The notes beneath the pieces were generated by a model, which had not been told where the DNA came from, did no database searches, and worked only from the letters and a program-made list of their open reading frames with translations. Source: Brachypodius melanocephalos (lineage: Eukaryota; Chordata; Aves; Passeriformes; Pycnonotidae). Taken from it: a stretch of 64,000 nt of DNA. Each line of letters opens with the position of its first letter. Within the stretch, counting starts at the first letter, position 1. The position numbers were made by a program, and so were the translations under genes. Shown here in pieces: positions 39,501 through 51,900 of this stretch. The DNA lies in assembly GCA_013398615.1 (NCBI GenBank), contig VZSR01003371.1:6523632-6587631 (forward strand). The letters are read 5' to 3'.

Positions 39501-42429
39501 TATAATGCAGCTTTGAAGATGTTGGTTTGAAGCCTCAGGAGGTATCAACAAACTTCAAATTTATTTCTTCAAAGAAAAACAGTGAGAAAATGGATTGCAG
39601 CTAAAGGATTGAGGGCAGTGGAGTGTTGATGTTTTGGTTTCCGTAATTTAATTACAAAAGCCATCGGGCAAGATGAGAAAGTAGCACAAATATACATTTG
39701 CCATAGACTGACCTTATCAACAGGTGGCCTTTAACACTACCTATGTAGCAGGACTATGATCCTAACAACTATAAAAATATGTGCTGCTTATCGAAACAGA
39801 CAGAAAAAGAAACCAGAAGACACAATTTATGAGTACTCTTTATCTCCATCTGCTGCTCAGCTAAGCATTTAAGGGAATGAAGAATTCCAAGAGAAACTAG
39901 TAAAAATCAGTTTCATGGGAAGTTTAGACATTTACAAATCTTGAATTATCCAATTCTATTGTACACTGTTTAAGCAATGCAGTATACAGATTAAAATTTG
40001 CCAGATTATGCTGTGTATTTAGTTCTCACCCATAATAATCTGTTTACCTGGAAATGAATAGTATTAAAACATATACCAAGAAATACAACAAACCTGTTAA
40101 AACTTCAAAGGAAACAGAAGAAACAGGTACCAAATTCCCTGCAATCTGTGTTACATTTACCAACCACAAGCAAAAGCAATTCCAAGCAAAGATCCACTTA
40201 CTGAGTTGCTGGCAACACTTTGAATATAACAAAGCCAATTAAAAAACAACCCTCCCAACACATCTGACTGATTTTCGGTGAGGTTATTGTTTTAAAACAC
40301 TGTGTTGATTTATAATGACTGATAAGAGACTTGTGCTATTAAAATACAAATGAGACATTCAGGTTTCTTTCTACCTGCTGGATTATACTTGTTTTAAAAC
40401 ACATCCCTAAAGCCTACTAAAATCTGCACTTAAAATGCTAAATTGTAAGACTGAAAAAAAGTGATTCAAGATTACATTTTCAGCTATGTTTCTAAAAATT
40501 ACCCAGTTTCCTTGCATGAGTGCATGTTTGAAAGTAATTATACATCTTCAATGAAGCTAACAAGTTGAAATGCATGTTAAAGCTGACATGTCGCAACTAG
40601 AAAGCATTTTTGTAATTTATATGTCAACAAACAGAATATGCAAATTATGTAAGCAAACACAGACATTCAAATGCTTCCATTTTACAAGTTTGAGAGTTTC
40701 TTTATAGTGAAATTTATTCAGACAATTGGTGATGGGCAACAATGCTTTTCAGCTCAAACTGCGTAGTATAGATAGTAAGAAAACAAGAATATTTGATTAA
40801 AAGTATTGTTACTTGCTGAACTAGCTCAGACATATTTTATGTTCAGTTGTCAACACACAGAGTCATCCCCACTGAAGATGTGCATTCAGTTTTTGTACTA
40901 AGTGATTTTATGAATTAATTACTGAATCTAATTTATAATTACTAATTACCTAAGGGGATTTACACGTGCAATTATTAGAAATCACCTTTGAGAATAACTG
41001 AAGCTGTTCAATCTCACTGCCACAATGTAAAGAATCAGTTTCTGCACATCACAGGAACTCTACCTGATGCTATGAAACTGATAAATTGCAAAATACTTCA
41101 ATTGGCTGCAGCAAATCTCCTATGAGCTGCATCTGGGATGCCACAAGGAGAGAAAAGCTACCAGAAGCTCAGCTGAAGGGCAGGTAAATCACACATCTTT
41201 TTATTTTATTTTTTTAATAAATAAAACATGAACTAGGCAGGCCTAGCCTCAAAGCTTTAGCCCAAGTACCTTTCAAAAGTTGGGTATGAAATTTTACCTT
41301 CGAGTGAAGTGAATGACAAGAGCTCCCTTTGACTTTGAAGAGGTCCAGGATATCACTCTCTATAAATACAGGGTTTTTTCAATTGTTTAGCACAATTTAA
41401 TGTTAATCTAGTGCTAAATTAGGGTAAATCTAGACTTGCTGGAAGAAAAGAATAGGCAATGACTCCCAATAAACTGAATTCATGAAGATGGGCTGATCTG
41501 ATCGCTTTAAAGTACATCAGTAGAAAATTAAAAGCATGAACAAGGTAGATAAAAAATATTCCTAAAGTATAAACAGAACTACATTTACACTAGATTTGTT
41601 GAAGGGAAAAGCAGAAGTAAGCAGCACCCATAGGTATTCAAATTTAGGATGATTACTCTATGATCAGATTAATTCCTATCTAAGAGGCAACCCTCTGCAT
41701 CTTTCATATGACAAACTGAGGGTTCTGCTTTACCATATTGTTACTTCAAGCTGTAACTCAATTTTAGTGTCCCATTCTCTCAAGATATTTTGCTCGAATT
41801 TAACAGTTCTTTAGAAAAAGCTGCTAGAAATACCAGTTAAAACTCCCACATTGGTGATGTCCAGAAGAGTGAGAGAGTGGGATACAAGAGGGGCTAATCC
41901 AGCCTTTTTGCATAATCTGAATTATTCCCTAGGGTGGTTATTTTACCCTCAAGGTTTACACATTAAATACATTAATACAAAGTACCATAAAATATTGAAA
42001 TCAATACTATTTCAGGTCACTCTGTTTTTAGGAAAAGATGTAAATTGTACAGGAGTCTTGAACTGGACATTTCTAAAAGTGCCATTTATTGATATTCATC
42101 TACCCAGACAATGACCAAAAAGGTCGGTGCAACAGAACTTTACTACCTCTAGCCAAACCACCACCGGCAATATAAAATCAAGATATTGAGCACAAGAAAC
42201 CCCAGGAGATGCTCAACAACATCCTGATGGACTCTTTTAACCCACAGCAACTCAGTATTCAAGCTATAACATAAGCCCTACTAGAACAATCCCTTTCCTC
42301 TGCTGGGGGATGACAAACAAGAGCATGATAAATGTGGCCTGACAACTCTAACTATGTTTCTCAAAAAAGCGATTTTGGCTAGTTCTGGTATTAAGCAGAA
42401 TCTGTCACAAACATTTTTAATTTAATTTA
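33546..42429. other. Intronic stretch, no element recognised
   Basis: Unique AT-rich DNA. It includes a 20-T run (34584-34603), a slightly GC-richer patch at about 35780-35980, a T/G-rich patch at about 37228-37262 that runs against the prevailing A/C bias, and a patch at about 38220-38400 that could be an unrecognised old repeat. No gene seen. Confidence 0.5.
34584..34603. repeat. (T)20 homopolymer
   Basis: Twenty consecutive T on the plus strand. It could be a decayed poly(A) tail of a minus-strand retrotransposition, but no retrogene is recognisable beside it. Confidence 0.9.
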
Positions 42430-42850
42430 AGATGATTAAGGGACTAGAGCACTGCTCCTATGAGAAAAGCCTGAGAGAGCTGGAACTGTTCATCCTGAAG
42501 AAGAGAGCAAAGTCTCATCAACATCTGTAAATATGTAAAGAGAAGAGGCATAAAGGATTGAGCCAGGCTCTTCCAGAGGCTCCCAGTGTCAGGAACAGAG
42601 GCAATGGGCACAAAGCAAATCATAAGAGGCTGCCTCTGAACATCTGGAAACACTTTTTTACTGTGAGCGTGACTGAGCACTGGCACAGCTTGCCCAGAGA
42701 CATGGTAGAATCTCCATCTTTGGAGATACTCAAAAGCCATCTGGAGATGATCCTGGGCAACTGGCTCTAGATGTGCCTGTTTGAGCAATGGGGCTGGACC
42801 AGCTGACCTCCAGAGATCCCTTTCCACCTCAGCCATTCTGTGATTCCGTA
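42430..42850 (+). mobile_element. CR1 LINE 3' fragment, sense
   Basis: Contains GATGATTAAGGGACTAGAGC, CCTATGAGAAAAGCCTGAGA, CTTGCCCAGAGACATGGTAG and CCTCCAGAGATCCCTTTCCA, and ends with CATTCTGTGATTCCGTAG, the CR1 3' tail. It is 5'-truncated with some internal loss. The 130-codon minus-strand frame here is its antisense shadow. Confidence 0.92.
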
Positions 42851-45519
42851 GTTCAGATGAGGAAAAAAATGCATAGACAGAAAACTAAGAATGATCCTTT
42901 CTCAAATTTTCTCTGCAGACATGGCAAAATTAACAAGAAAATTATACCCACAAATAGAATATAGTTTGGCATTTAATTTTGCAGTTATTATTAAATTTAT
43001 AAAATACAATATTTTAAAATACAGTATTAAAATACAGTACTGTAATCCTGGAAATTATTTTCTTTCAGCCATCTGACCTAAACCAAAAAGCTACCTTAAA
43101 ACAGATGCAATATTTTCAAGTCCCTAAACAAAAAATCAACCAAAGTGTAAATTTTCTGAAAGAGAAAATGTTTTCATTTTACCTGAAGGCAGTTGCTGAC
43201 ATTAAGAGCATTCTAGCACCAACAAGAATTCCATTTACAAAAGCTGTATGAAAACACTCCCTTTTAGTGAGATTCACCAAGTTTTGGTGAATCTCACTAA
43301 AAAGCTCTTCTAACATATCTTTTCTTTTTATTCTTGGAAGCCATTATACCTTTAAAACAACAATTCAGGATACCTGATGTTGTTCTCATGAGATAAAAGG
43401 ACAAAGTCAGAAGAGAAAGACTAAAACAACACGATCATTTTTGTGAACATTCTCTAGTGTCAGACTTGCTTAAGTTTTTTCTTACAGAAGAACAGGACTT
43501 CAGGAAAGGTCAGAAACTGGAGGAATCCTACATAGCCTATACAAACTCTTAACTGATAGCTATGACATTTCCATTCTCTGATATCTCTAAATTTTTTTTG
43601 GTTTTGTTTTTTTGTGCAAAACACAAAAGTACGTCTTCCAGAGAAAATACTACTACTTCAACTGCTGAAAGCAGATTTGCCAGCTCACTTTAGGAATTCC
43701 AAGAAGAGCATCCGCAGAAGCAAGACTTGCAGGAATGTGACTTACTCTTTCTGCTGACTGCTAAGCATGGCAAGAGACAAGCTCTTCTAGGAGAAAAGTC
43801 ACACCAAAAACTAGCTACAGATGCTCCAGACTGTCTCCCGCAGAAGTGTCTTTCACTTCCTCAACGTGGGAAGCAGACAAGCCTCACTAGGCTAAAGTTA
43901 GCCTTTGAATAGCTTGGCAATACCTCTTCCCTTGGAAAACGGAGGCAGTGCTCCTCCCTCTCTGCAACTCTTGTAAGCCTACATAACTGCAAATACTCTC
44001 AGACTATTTGCAAATGGAGAAGACAGAAAACGTCAGCGTAGCTTTATTTTAAAGCTTTATGGTTTTGGAAAATGAGGGTGTTCAAGGTGTGCTCTACAAC
44101 AGCAGCACACAGACACTGAACAGGAGATGGGCAGAGGCAGCCCTGCCCCTGGGTCTCCTCACGTGCCAACATCCCCAAAGGTGCCATCCGCAAAATTACT
44201 CAATTCTTCATTCTTTTATCATCTCACAGGTACCTTCTAGAAACATCTATCACAATAATATATAAGAATAAACAGCTCCACTGTGGATTTGGGTTACTTT
44301 CATTATAGAGAGGAAGCCATGACTGTCTCTTCACAAAAAACCTTCTTTAGAGACTTCTCTAAAAATAGCCCAAAGTCTACCCAGCTTCTCATGAGAAGTA
44401 AACTTTTCAGGATGCCTCAACATGACATTTTAGAAGCCAAAGCAGACCAAAACCTGAATCAGCAAATTCAGCTATATTCCAAGTATCTAGAGTCAAAGCT
44501 TCTGTGTAAAAAAGTTATCTTCCCAGGTCAATTTTCCTCACCAAAACTGATGATTCCTTATGCTCATTATAAAAAAAACCCCACCCACACCATGCACCCA
44601 CACATAAATCTGCCAAGAAGACCCAGAATGAAACAGAATAAACACTTTTTCAAGGTGTATGGTCCAATAAATAAGTATCAGTCATTGAACAAGAAAAGTT
44701 AAGTGTCAAAACCTGTTCTTCCTCAAAAAAGGATTGAGGAAAAAAATCAGCCTTTTTATTTTCTGACTTTTTTAAAAAATGAAAAGAAAATACATTAACT
44801 TCATTGCCTTGTTCAATAGCTTTAGTCACATCATGTGTATTTAGGTTCTCTCTCAGATCTTTGTTCATGGTCTGCTTTTGACCTAAGGCAGTCTCATTCA
44901 ATATGGAAGAATGTGAGGTTTTTAACTGCACTTTGTAAGAAGTTCATGAATCCATAGGCTTGGAAATGTTCACTTCCCCAATATTACAAAAGATCCAATT
45001 TCACTGATGAACTTTATTGAATTGCTGTTGCCAAGAGTAATCCCACTTCTCTCCATCCTCTACCCCCACCCTTGCGTACCTGGCTGGCTACCACTCAGTT
45101 CTTGGATGGCTACAGCTCATCTGGTCTTTCACTGTCAAATCGATTTTATCTGCAAATGTGGACGGGAGAAGCTTTCCAAGGGTCAGAAAGAGAAGTGGAA
45201 AGAGGTCAGTTCTCCTTACAAATGCCCAAACTGCTTTCTTCTAGGCTGAGTCGGCTCACAAGGGCTCCAATAAATGCCACAGCCAAAGCCAGAGGAGCAG
45301 CAGGAAAAAGGCTGGAAATGGTCACAGTGCTGTCAGACTGGTTTAGATCAGCATTGGGAGTTGGAAGGGAACTAGTTACAAAGGCAAAGAGATGGTGAAA
45401 ACCACTTTTGCCAAATTTGAAGAACAGGTCAGCAATAGGCCTTTGCACCACAGGGGCAACAGTGCATCCTGAGCACTGCTGGCAGGCAGAGGGAGGTAAG
45501 CCTGCCTTTCCAGTCAGGA
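42851..45519. other. Intronic stretch with a short-loop hairpin
   Basis: Unique sequence except for a small AT-rich tandem (AAAATACARTATT-like, about 43001-43042) and the hairpin at 43262-43302. The 139-codon plus-strand frame at 44283-44702 has no recognisable domain. The segment at about 45250-45515 may belong to the older CR1 that follows, but the match is too weak to assert. Confidence 0.5.
43262..43302. repeat. Perfect 19-bp inverted repeat with 3-nt loop
   Basis: The left arm TTTTAGTGAGATTCACCAA (43262-43280) and right arm 43284-43302 are exactly complementary around a GTT loop. Such a tight perfect hairpin in intronic DNA is unusual. It is too short for a standard microRNA precursor. 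Confidence 0.95.
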
Positions 45520-45985
45520 CTAGGGAGGCAGCTGGAGTGCTGGGTCCAGCTCTGGAGCTCCTTGTGAAGGAACAGCATGGATCTACCAGAGATAGTTTAT
45601 CTACGGCTGATGATTCTGCCCTAGAAACCTCTGTCATGCTAGGACATAAGTAGAACAGTTCAGCCTGGAGAAAGCTCCCAGTGGATCTTACCAATGTATA
45701 TAAATACCTGATGGGAAGGTGGAAAGAATACTCATACAGGCTTGTGGTGATACCTAGTGAGAGCAAAAGAGGCAGCAGACAAGCTGAAATATGAGAAATT
45801 TCACACGAATGTCAGGAAATGCGGTTTTATTCTAAAGGTGACGGAGCATTGTCACAGGCTGCTCAGAGGGGTTGTGGAGTTTCCATCTTTATTTGAAATC
45901 TGACTAGACATGGTCTGAGAAGCCAAAGGGCATGGAGTAGACAATTTTAACCGGCCCCTTCCGACCCCACCCTCTGCTACAAATC
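45520..45985 (+). mobile_element. Diverged CR1 LINE 3' fragment, sense
   Basis: Landmarks are GAGTGCTGGGTCCAGCTCTG, AGTTCAGCCTGGAGAAAGCT, TTACCAATGTATATAAATAC, GGTGACGGAGCATTGTCACA, GGGTTGTGGAGTTTCCATCT and CCCCTTCCGACCCCACC, in the order of a CR1 3' region. It is more decayed than the 42.4-kb copy. The 186-codon minus-strand frame at 45206-45766 is a chance frame across it. Confidence 0.8.
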
Positions 45986-48900
45986 ATCTATCATGTACAA
46001 AAATTATGATAGTATCACCCAAAGCCAGGTAATTCTTCACAGACAAATTCCTATATGTTTCATTAGTTATCATTACAATATCCTGAATGAATCCTTTAAA
46101 CATATTGAAGAAACACAAAGAAGGCTTGACATGATCCTGGTTTAAATACTATGATTGACTTAGTAAGAGATTATAGACAAAAATTAAATTATTGTTGTAT
46201 ATAAAGAGGAGATTCACCCATGAAAACAACTGACATGTTCATGGTTCAGCTGTGTAGTCTCTCATGCCTTACTACACTCTTGTCCAAATTACTGCAGCTC
46301 AAACTAAGCAGGGTCAGGCTGTTCACAACAAAAAGTTAAAGAAACCCAAACATTTGCAAAAGGGCCACAGCATTGGAAATACATTCGGTCACATGCTTTC
46401 CCAACCTGACCTGAACCAATATCCCAGCATGACACCAGCAATTAGCCTGCTGCTGAACATGGAGCTGTGACCTGACTCATAGGTTACCAAATCCTGGAAA
46501 CTTGAGATCACAAGGCAGTGAACTGGCAGTTCAAAAGGGAATACTTCTTAAGCTTTTCTCCTCAATTTGTTAAATAGCATTATAACTTGTCTGTCACACA
46601 GATCTAATTCTCACACCATTCCCAATGGACATGCTATTCTTTACTTTTCAGTCTGAACTTCAGAGAACCTACAGGAACTGCTGAGAGTTTTCTTTTCAGG
46701 AGAGGTGCAGCAGGATAACAGACACAAAAGGTCTACAACACACTAATTAATTCTTTTCCCTACAGATCTACTATTGTACTTTGATGGGCCTAGAGAGCAG
46801 CATAAAGCATCTGGATAGTTAATTTTTCTTTTTGAATATTCATTCCATTAATCTATCACCAGATATGTACAAAGCTCATTTAAATATTATTATGAGGCTG
46901 CAGAGGGTGCTCCAACACCGCTTAACAGACAGTTTCTATTCAATCTCCATATTCCTCAGCAAATCCCTCACTGAAACAATTAGGATTTGGAAATAATTCT
47001 GAAGGCTGGTTAAGAATAGACTTCCCTTAACACCTTGTTTTATCCAGAGAGAAAAGTGATATGAATCACAAAAGAAATTCTCCTCCCCCCACCAACATAA
47101 GGTGTTATCAGTGGAAATAAGATCAGGAATGCAGCCCTTCTCATCACATTGCCTTTTTCCTGCACTTAATTGCTCCACACGGATCTAATGCAGTGGGGAC
47201 CAGGGAAAGCGGGCACATAGATATGGAAACACATGATGTAATGTCATCCTTCATATTGCTGTTAAGTTGCTTAAGCAAATAACCTCCCTAGAAGGAGCTT
47301 CTGCTGCTTTAAGAGTTGCCCCTCAAGAACAGCAAAACTTTCAGCTCTTTCTGTGACCACTCAGTGCCGTTATAAAGTGGTGCAGTGTCACTCAGTGCAG
47401 AATGCAGTGACGTGCAGGTACTGCTTGCTTTACCAGAGAGGTGGGGGCAGGAATCTACAAAGTAATAGTACCTATACTTGTGTATCCCCAGCTGTGCAGA
47501 AGTTTTATGCCCTAGTTTTCAAGTAAACAAAGTGAGAGGGAAAAAAAAGAAAAAAAACCCCTGTTTTTGGTTAAAATTATCAAGGATTTGTATTCTTTTA
47601 CAGTTTTTTAAATCTCATTACAGTAAGCACACAGTGAAAAATATTACAGTATCTGAGAACACTGTCATTTCAATATATTAATTCTGAGCCAGCTAATGAA
47701 AATTAAATAGAGGAAATGCTTTTAAAGCATTTAATTTTTTTTTTATGTTTAAATAGTGTAATTAGCTGATCTTTTACTCTACTGGTTCCAAGCCCAAAAT
47801 TAACAAGTTTTAGGTTTGACAATTCATACACTGAACTGAACTTGAAACAGAGAATAGATATGCCAAATTCACAGTAGAGCGTTCACCAAATACCTCCACA
47901 GCTCTCTCTGGTAAGAACGGCTGGCTCAAAGCACCATGCAGTTCAAGAATGGAAACCCTGCCCTTTGCACAGCTCACTGCCTTGCCTCTCTACTTCTGCA
48001 GAGGTTTGCTTCCAGCATATGCTATCTGTGCCTCTGTCACTGCAAGATTCCTTGCATTAACATTTCATACAAGGTATGTCACCTAAAAATAACTTTGGGT
48101 GAGCCTCTTTTATGCTGAAGAATTGAATCAGAAGTCCAACTCTCAGTCCCACAGGACTTCACCTGGGTTTCAGACCGGCCTCTGTGTCCCAGAAATTAAC
48201 ACCAATTAACACCTTCCATACAAAACAAGGAGCAATGGAATTGGTGCAATTTGGGCTGGGGTTTCATTTTACACCGGTATTTATATTATGAGTAGAACAT
48301 TAGACACAAGCCCTAAAGACACTGAAGATGCAATTCCATTGCTGGTACAAGGTAAGACCATCCTACCACCAAATGAGGAGTTTGTGCTGCCCCCCTCTCC
48401 AGTTAAGCTGGTAACTGAGCCTGTTAAATCATATAAACAAAGCAAGGAGGTTTCCAGCTGTGCTAGGAAGATGATCCAATGCAAGACACAGCTACATAAT
48501 TTCCAACACCGACATCAGGGAGGTAAGACAGAAGCACACGGCTGCAAGCTGAAAAACCAGCTGAGCACCAAGCAGCATTTCTGCATTTTCATTACTGTCT
48601 TGGTTGACTTAAAATTCACAAGGGGAGTACACAAAAAATCTTGATAAGAGTCAGGTATCTTGGACACTGGAGACAGGCGAATATTTGCTCTGAAGCCATC
48701 ACTGTTGCATTATTACATTTGACCGTATCTTCTTTTACAGAAGATTTCAGTCATTGCAGTAGAAAAGTTGCCTAACAAGCAGTAATGGGAGTAATAAACA
48801 GTGTGTAGTAACAGGGTTCAAGTAACCAGACTGTGACCAAGTCGCTAAAATCCACATCCTATCACAGGTTTGCAGTGAACAGGTTCAAAGGTTAAGATTA

Positions 48901-51900
48901 GTCATCACTCATAAAATTTTTATCCAGGACTGTAAAGCCCATTTACATCATAGGTACAAGCATTTAGCATCTAATTCCTGTTTTACTACACAGCATTACA
49001 TCAGCAACTTGATTTCACAAAAAGCAAACAAAATATAAAATCTGGAAGTAAAAGGCCCCACCCTCAGTTCAGGACTCAATCTCTCCGAATTACAGAAGCA
49101 TTTTAGAGGAAGGAAACCCTTTTCCCCTCTCCCCCCAGAAGTTTTGCAAGTTCATATCCACCAGAGATTCTACCACGAGGGGGAGATGAAAAAGACAGAA
49201 CTAACTGGAGGGATGGCTAGTGAGGCATCATTTTAACCATGACTAATTAACAGCTGAAAATCACCATCACCTATCTCCCATATGTTCTCATTTGTAAGCA
49301 AGAGTTGGACATTAAATCTAAACATATGGCAACAGTAAGTTGCTCTCCAATCTTTGAATAGCAAAGTACATACAATCTGCTCTACTGCTTCAGCTGTAAA
49401 ATGATATTACAGGGTAACCTAAAAAAAATCATCTCATAAAAACCATCGGATAGAAAGAAGTGGCAAACGAGCAATAAAATGGTTGAGAAACCCTCAAATT
49501 CAGCTTTTCTGGCTAGTTTGGCTATTGACCTACATTTAGGGCACCAAATAACCTCTTCTCACCTTCATTCCTCAATCTCCCATTTCAGAGATAGGAAGCA
49601 TGACTATCTGTATTTGAAAGATGCACAGATAATACACAAGTTTAGGATCTCACAACATGCAGGCACATGCGGATATATATAGACAGAAATAACTATAAAA
49701 AGAGCTGGAACCAATCTCACAACATTTCATTGCTTGACCTGACTGATAACAAATGACTCTGGGCCTAAGCAAAAAATGTGTTTATCTTTCCTACAGTAAA
49801 ACTAATGTTTCCAGGAGAAAGGTTGTCACCTATTAACTCTTCAGGATTACTCTTGAATTATTCTTTGTGACAGTCTTACATAATGTATGATTTTTTATGA
49901 AGTATGAATTTCTACCAGACACATTTTTCCCTAAATTAATCAAAAAGCTAATCAAGCTAATCAAATGCACTGAATAGGTCAGATGACATTATACAATAGA
50001 CAACCTCTTTGTTTCACAAAGGAAATAAACACAATGAGGAACCTACAATTCACCAACACTGATTCATTAACAACAGAACAGTAGATTACATATCCATGAA
50101 GACAGATATACATATATTACACAAAGAAATTAACAGAACATTTCTAATACAGAGCAAAATGTGGTTTTAATGTTTTCATGCTGAAAAGCATGTCATATTT
50201 TTAAAGATTCATTCATTTTTGAAAATAAATAATCCCAGTTCCATATCTAAAAATACTTCCAAATTCAGAAGTAAGAGTTATTTTCACATTAACCTACTGG
50301 TTTATTGTATCAATTATACACAGGACTGTCTAATATGAAACTGTCAAACAGTAACTCTCAAATTTCAATACAAAAAGAAACTGAAAACCAGTTACAACCT
50401 AAGACTGAGGCTTCCTGAAATAAACTAATTGTCAAAGGAAATAGTGTGGCCAATTAATTGAGAAAATATAATTTTAAAAATAACTGGACAAAAAAATTAA
50501 ATTGTCAACAGAATACAGACTCTAAAATAAAGATAAATGCCTAAATGCCCAATAAGAAGCCTTGCTTCCTTGTCTCTTCTCGTGAGAGAAGTGAAGAGAG
50601 AAAAGCCTATTGCCTTTCTACTTGTCTCCCTACTGTCACCACTATCAGGTCTAGTATTTGTCAAGTATTCTGACTGAAATCAAGAAGGAAAAAAAATTAC
50701 AGGAGGTTTGCAATTATGCACAAAACCCCATCAAAAAATCTAGGTGAAAGCAATGCTAGGGAAACAGAAGACATTGCAAGCAGTAAACAAAACTTTTGAA
50801 CACAAGGGTATGATATAGCCTAGGGGAAAAAAAATTTAAAAGAAACCAGTAAAAATTAAAAAACCAAATAAAAATAAAGCAAACAAAAAAAAACTGCCAC
50901 AAAAACCAGTCTGTAGATATAATATTCTCTTCAAACATATAATTAGCCAACTGCTTTAACAAAACTATTAACAAATGTATTATCAAAATACAATAAAACT
51001 ACCAAAGATGCCCTTCCATAAAATAATTCCAGAACACCATCACAATAGCTGAAACCAGATTCTCCAACATGAACACATCAGTTCTCAACCACTTCAACAT
51101 AAAGTATTAGTCAAATTAACAACTAACACCAGTGAGCACCTGTCAGTGCACAATAAGCACTTCTTAACATAAGGCCTCTTCCAATAATTTCCTGCTAATC
51201 ATGACAACTTCTTTATGCTCAAATTTATATAAAAAAGGTAAGGTACTTGTGCAGTGCACAGGAAGATCATTCCTCAAAAGCACACGCTGCTACCTATGGT
51301 TTCCAAAACAAACCTTTAGATCCAGCCACACTTGCCATCATAAACATTCATATCAAAGAGAAACAGACTTAAAGAAAAGTCACTGCAAAACTAATATGTC
51401 TTTACAGCCACACAAACAAGGCCTGTCTACACTTTCAATAAACACTCATGGCACCACATGTCCTTACAGGACTTTATGCGACCACATGACCACCACTCAT
51501 CACCAAGGGACACAGAAAAACCTAGCTGCCATTCCCATTCCATCTCTTACACTTCCATGAAGACCCGCAAGATTCCTTAAAATACAAAGGAAAATAAATC
51601 ATGGGTTCCAGATGAGATTTGAAGGCCCTTTGTATTTTTGCCTGTTCCTTACTTTGTATTAACTCCTTATTCTATAAAGGCTTCCATCCATCTAGCATCA
51701 TAAAATGACAAATTCCATCAAGATATTTTTGTAAGGCTGTTGACTAGACCAGATGTACTGGTCCAGCTTTACAAACAATACTTAGAAAAAAACATTAAAT
51801 ATTTAGCAATGCAGATATCCACTCTCTATATATGCATCTTGAAAATAAAGTAAAAAGCAGACAGTGCTTTGAGAGGATTTGGAGCGTTTTACAGAAGAAT

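Noticed and set aside
44283..44702. 139-codon plus-strand frame
   Set aside because: Lys/Gln/Ser-rich chance frame with no domain, in unique intronic DNA.
45206..45766. 186-codon minus-strand frame
   Set aside because: It overlaps the antisense of a diverged CR1 and has no recognisable domain.
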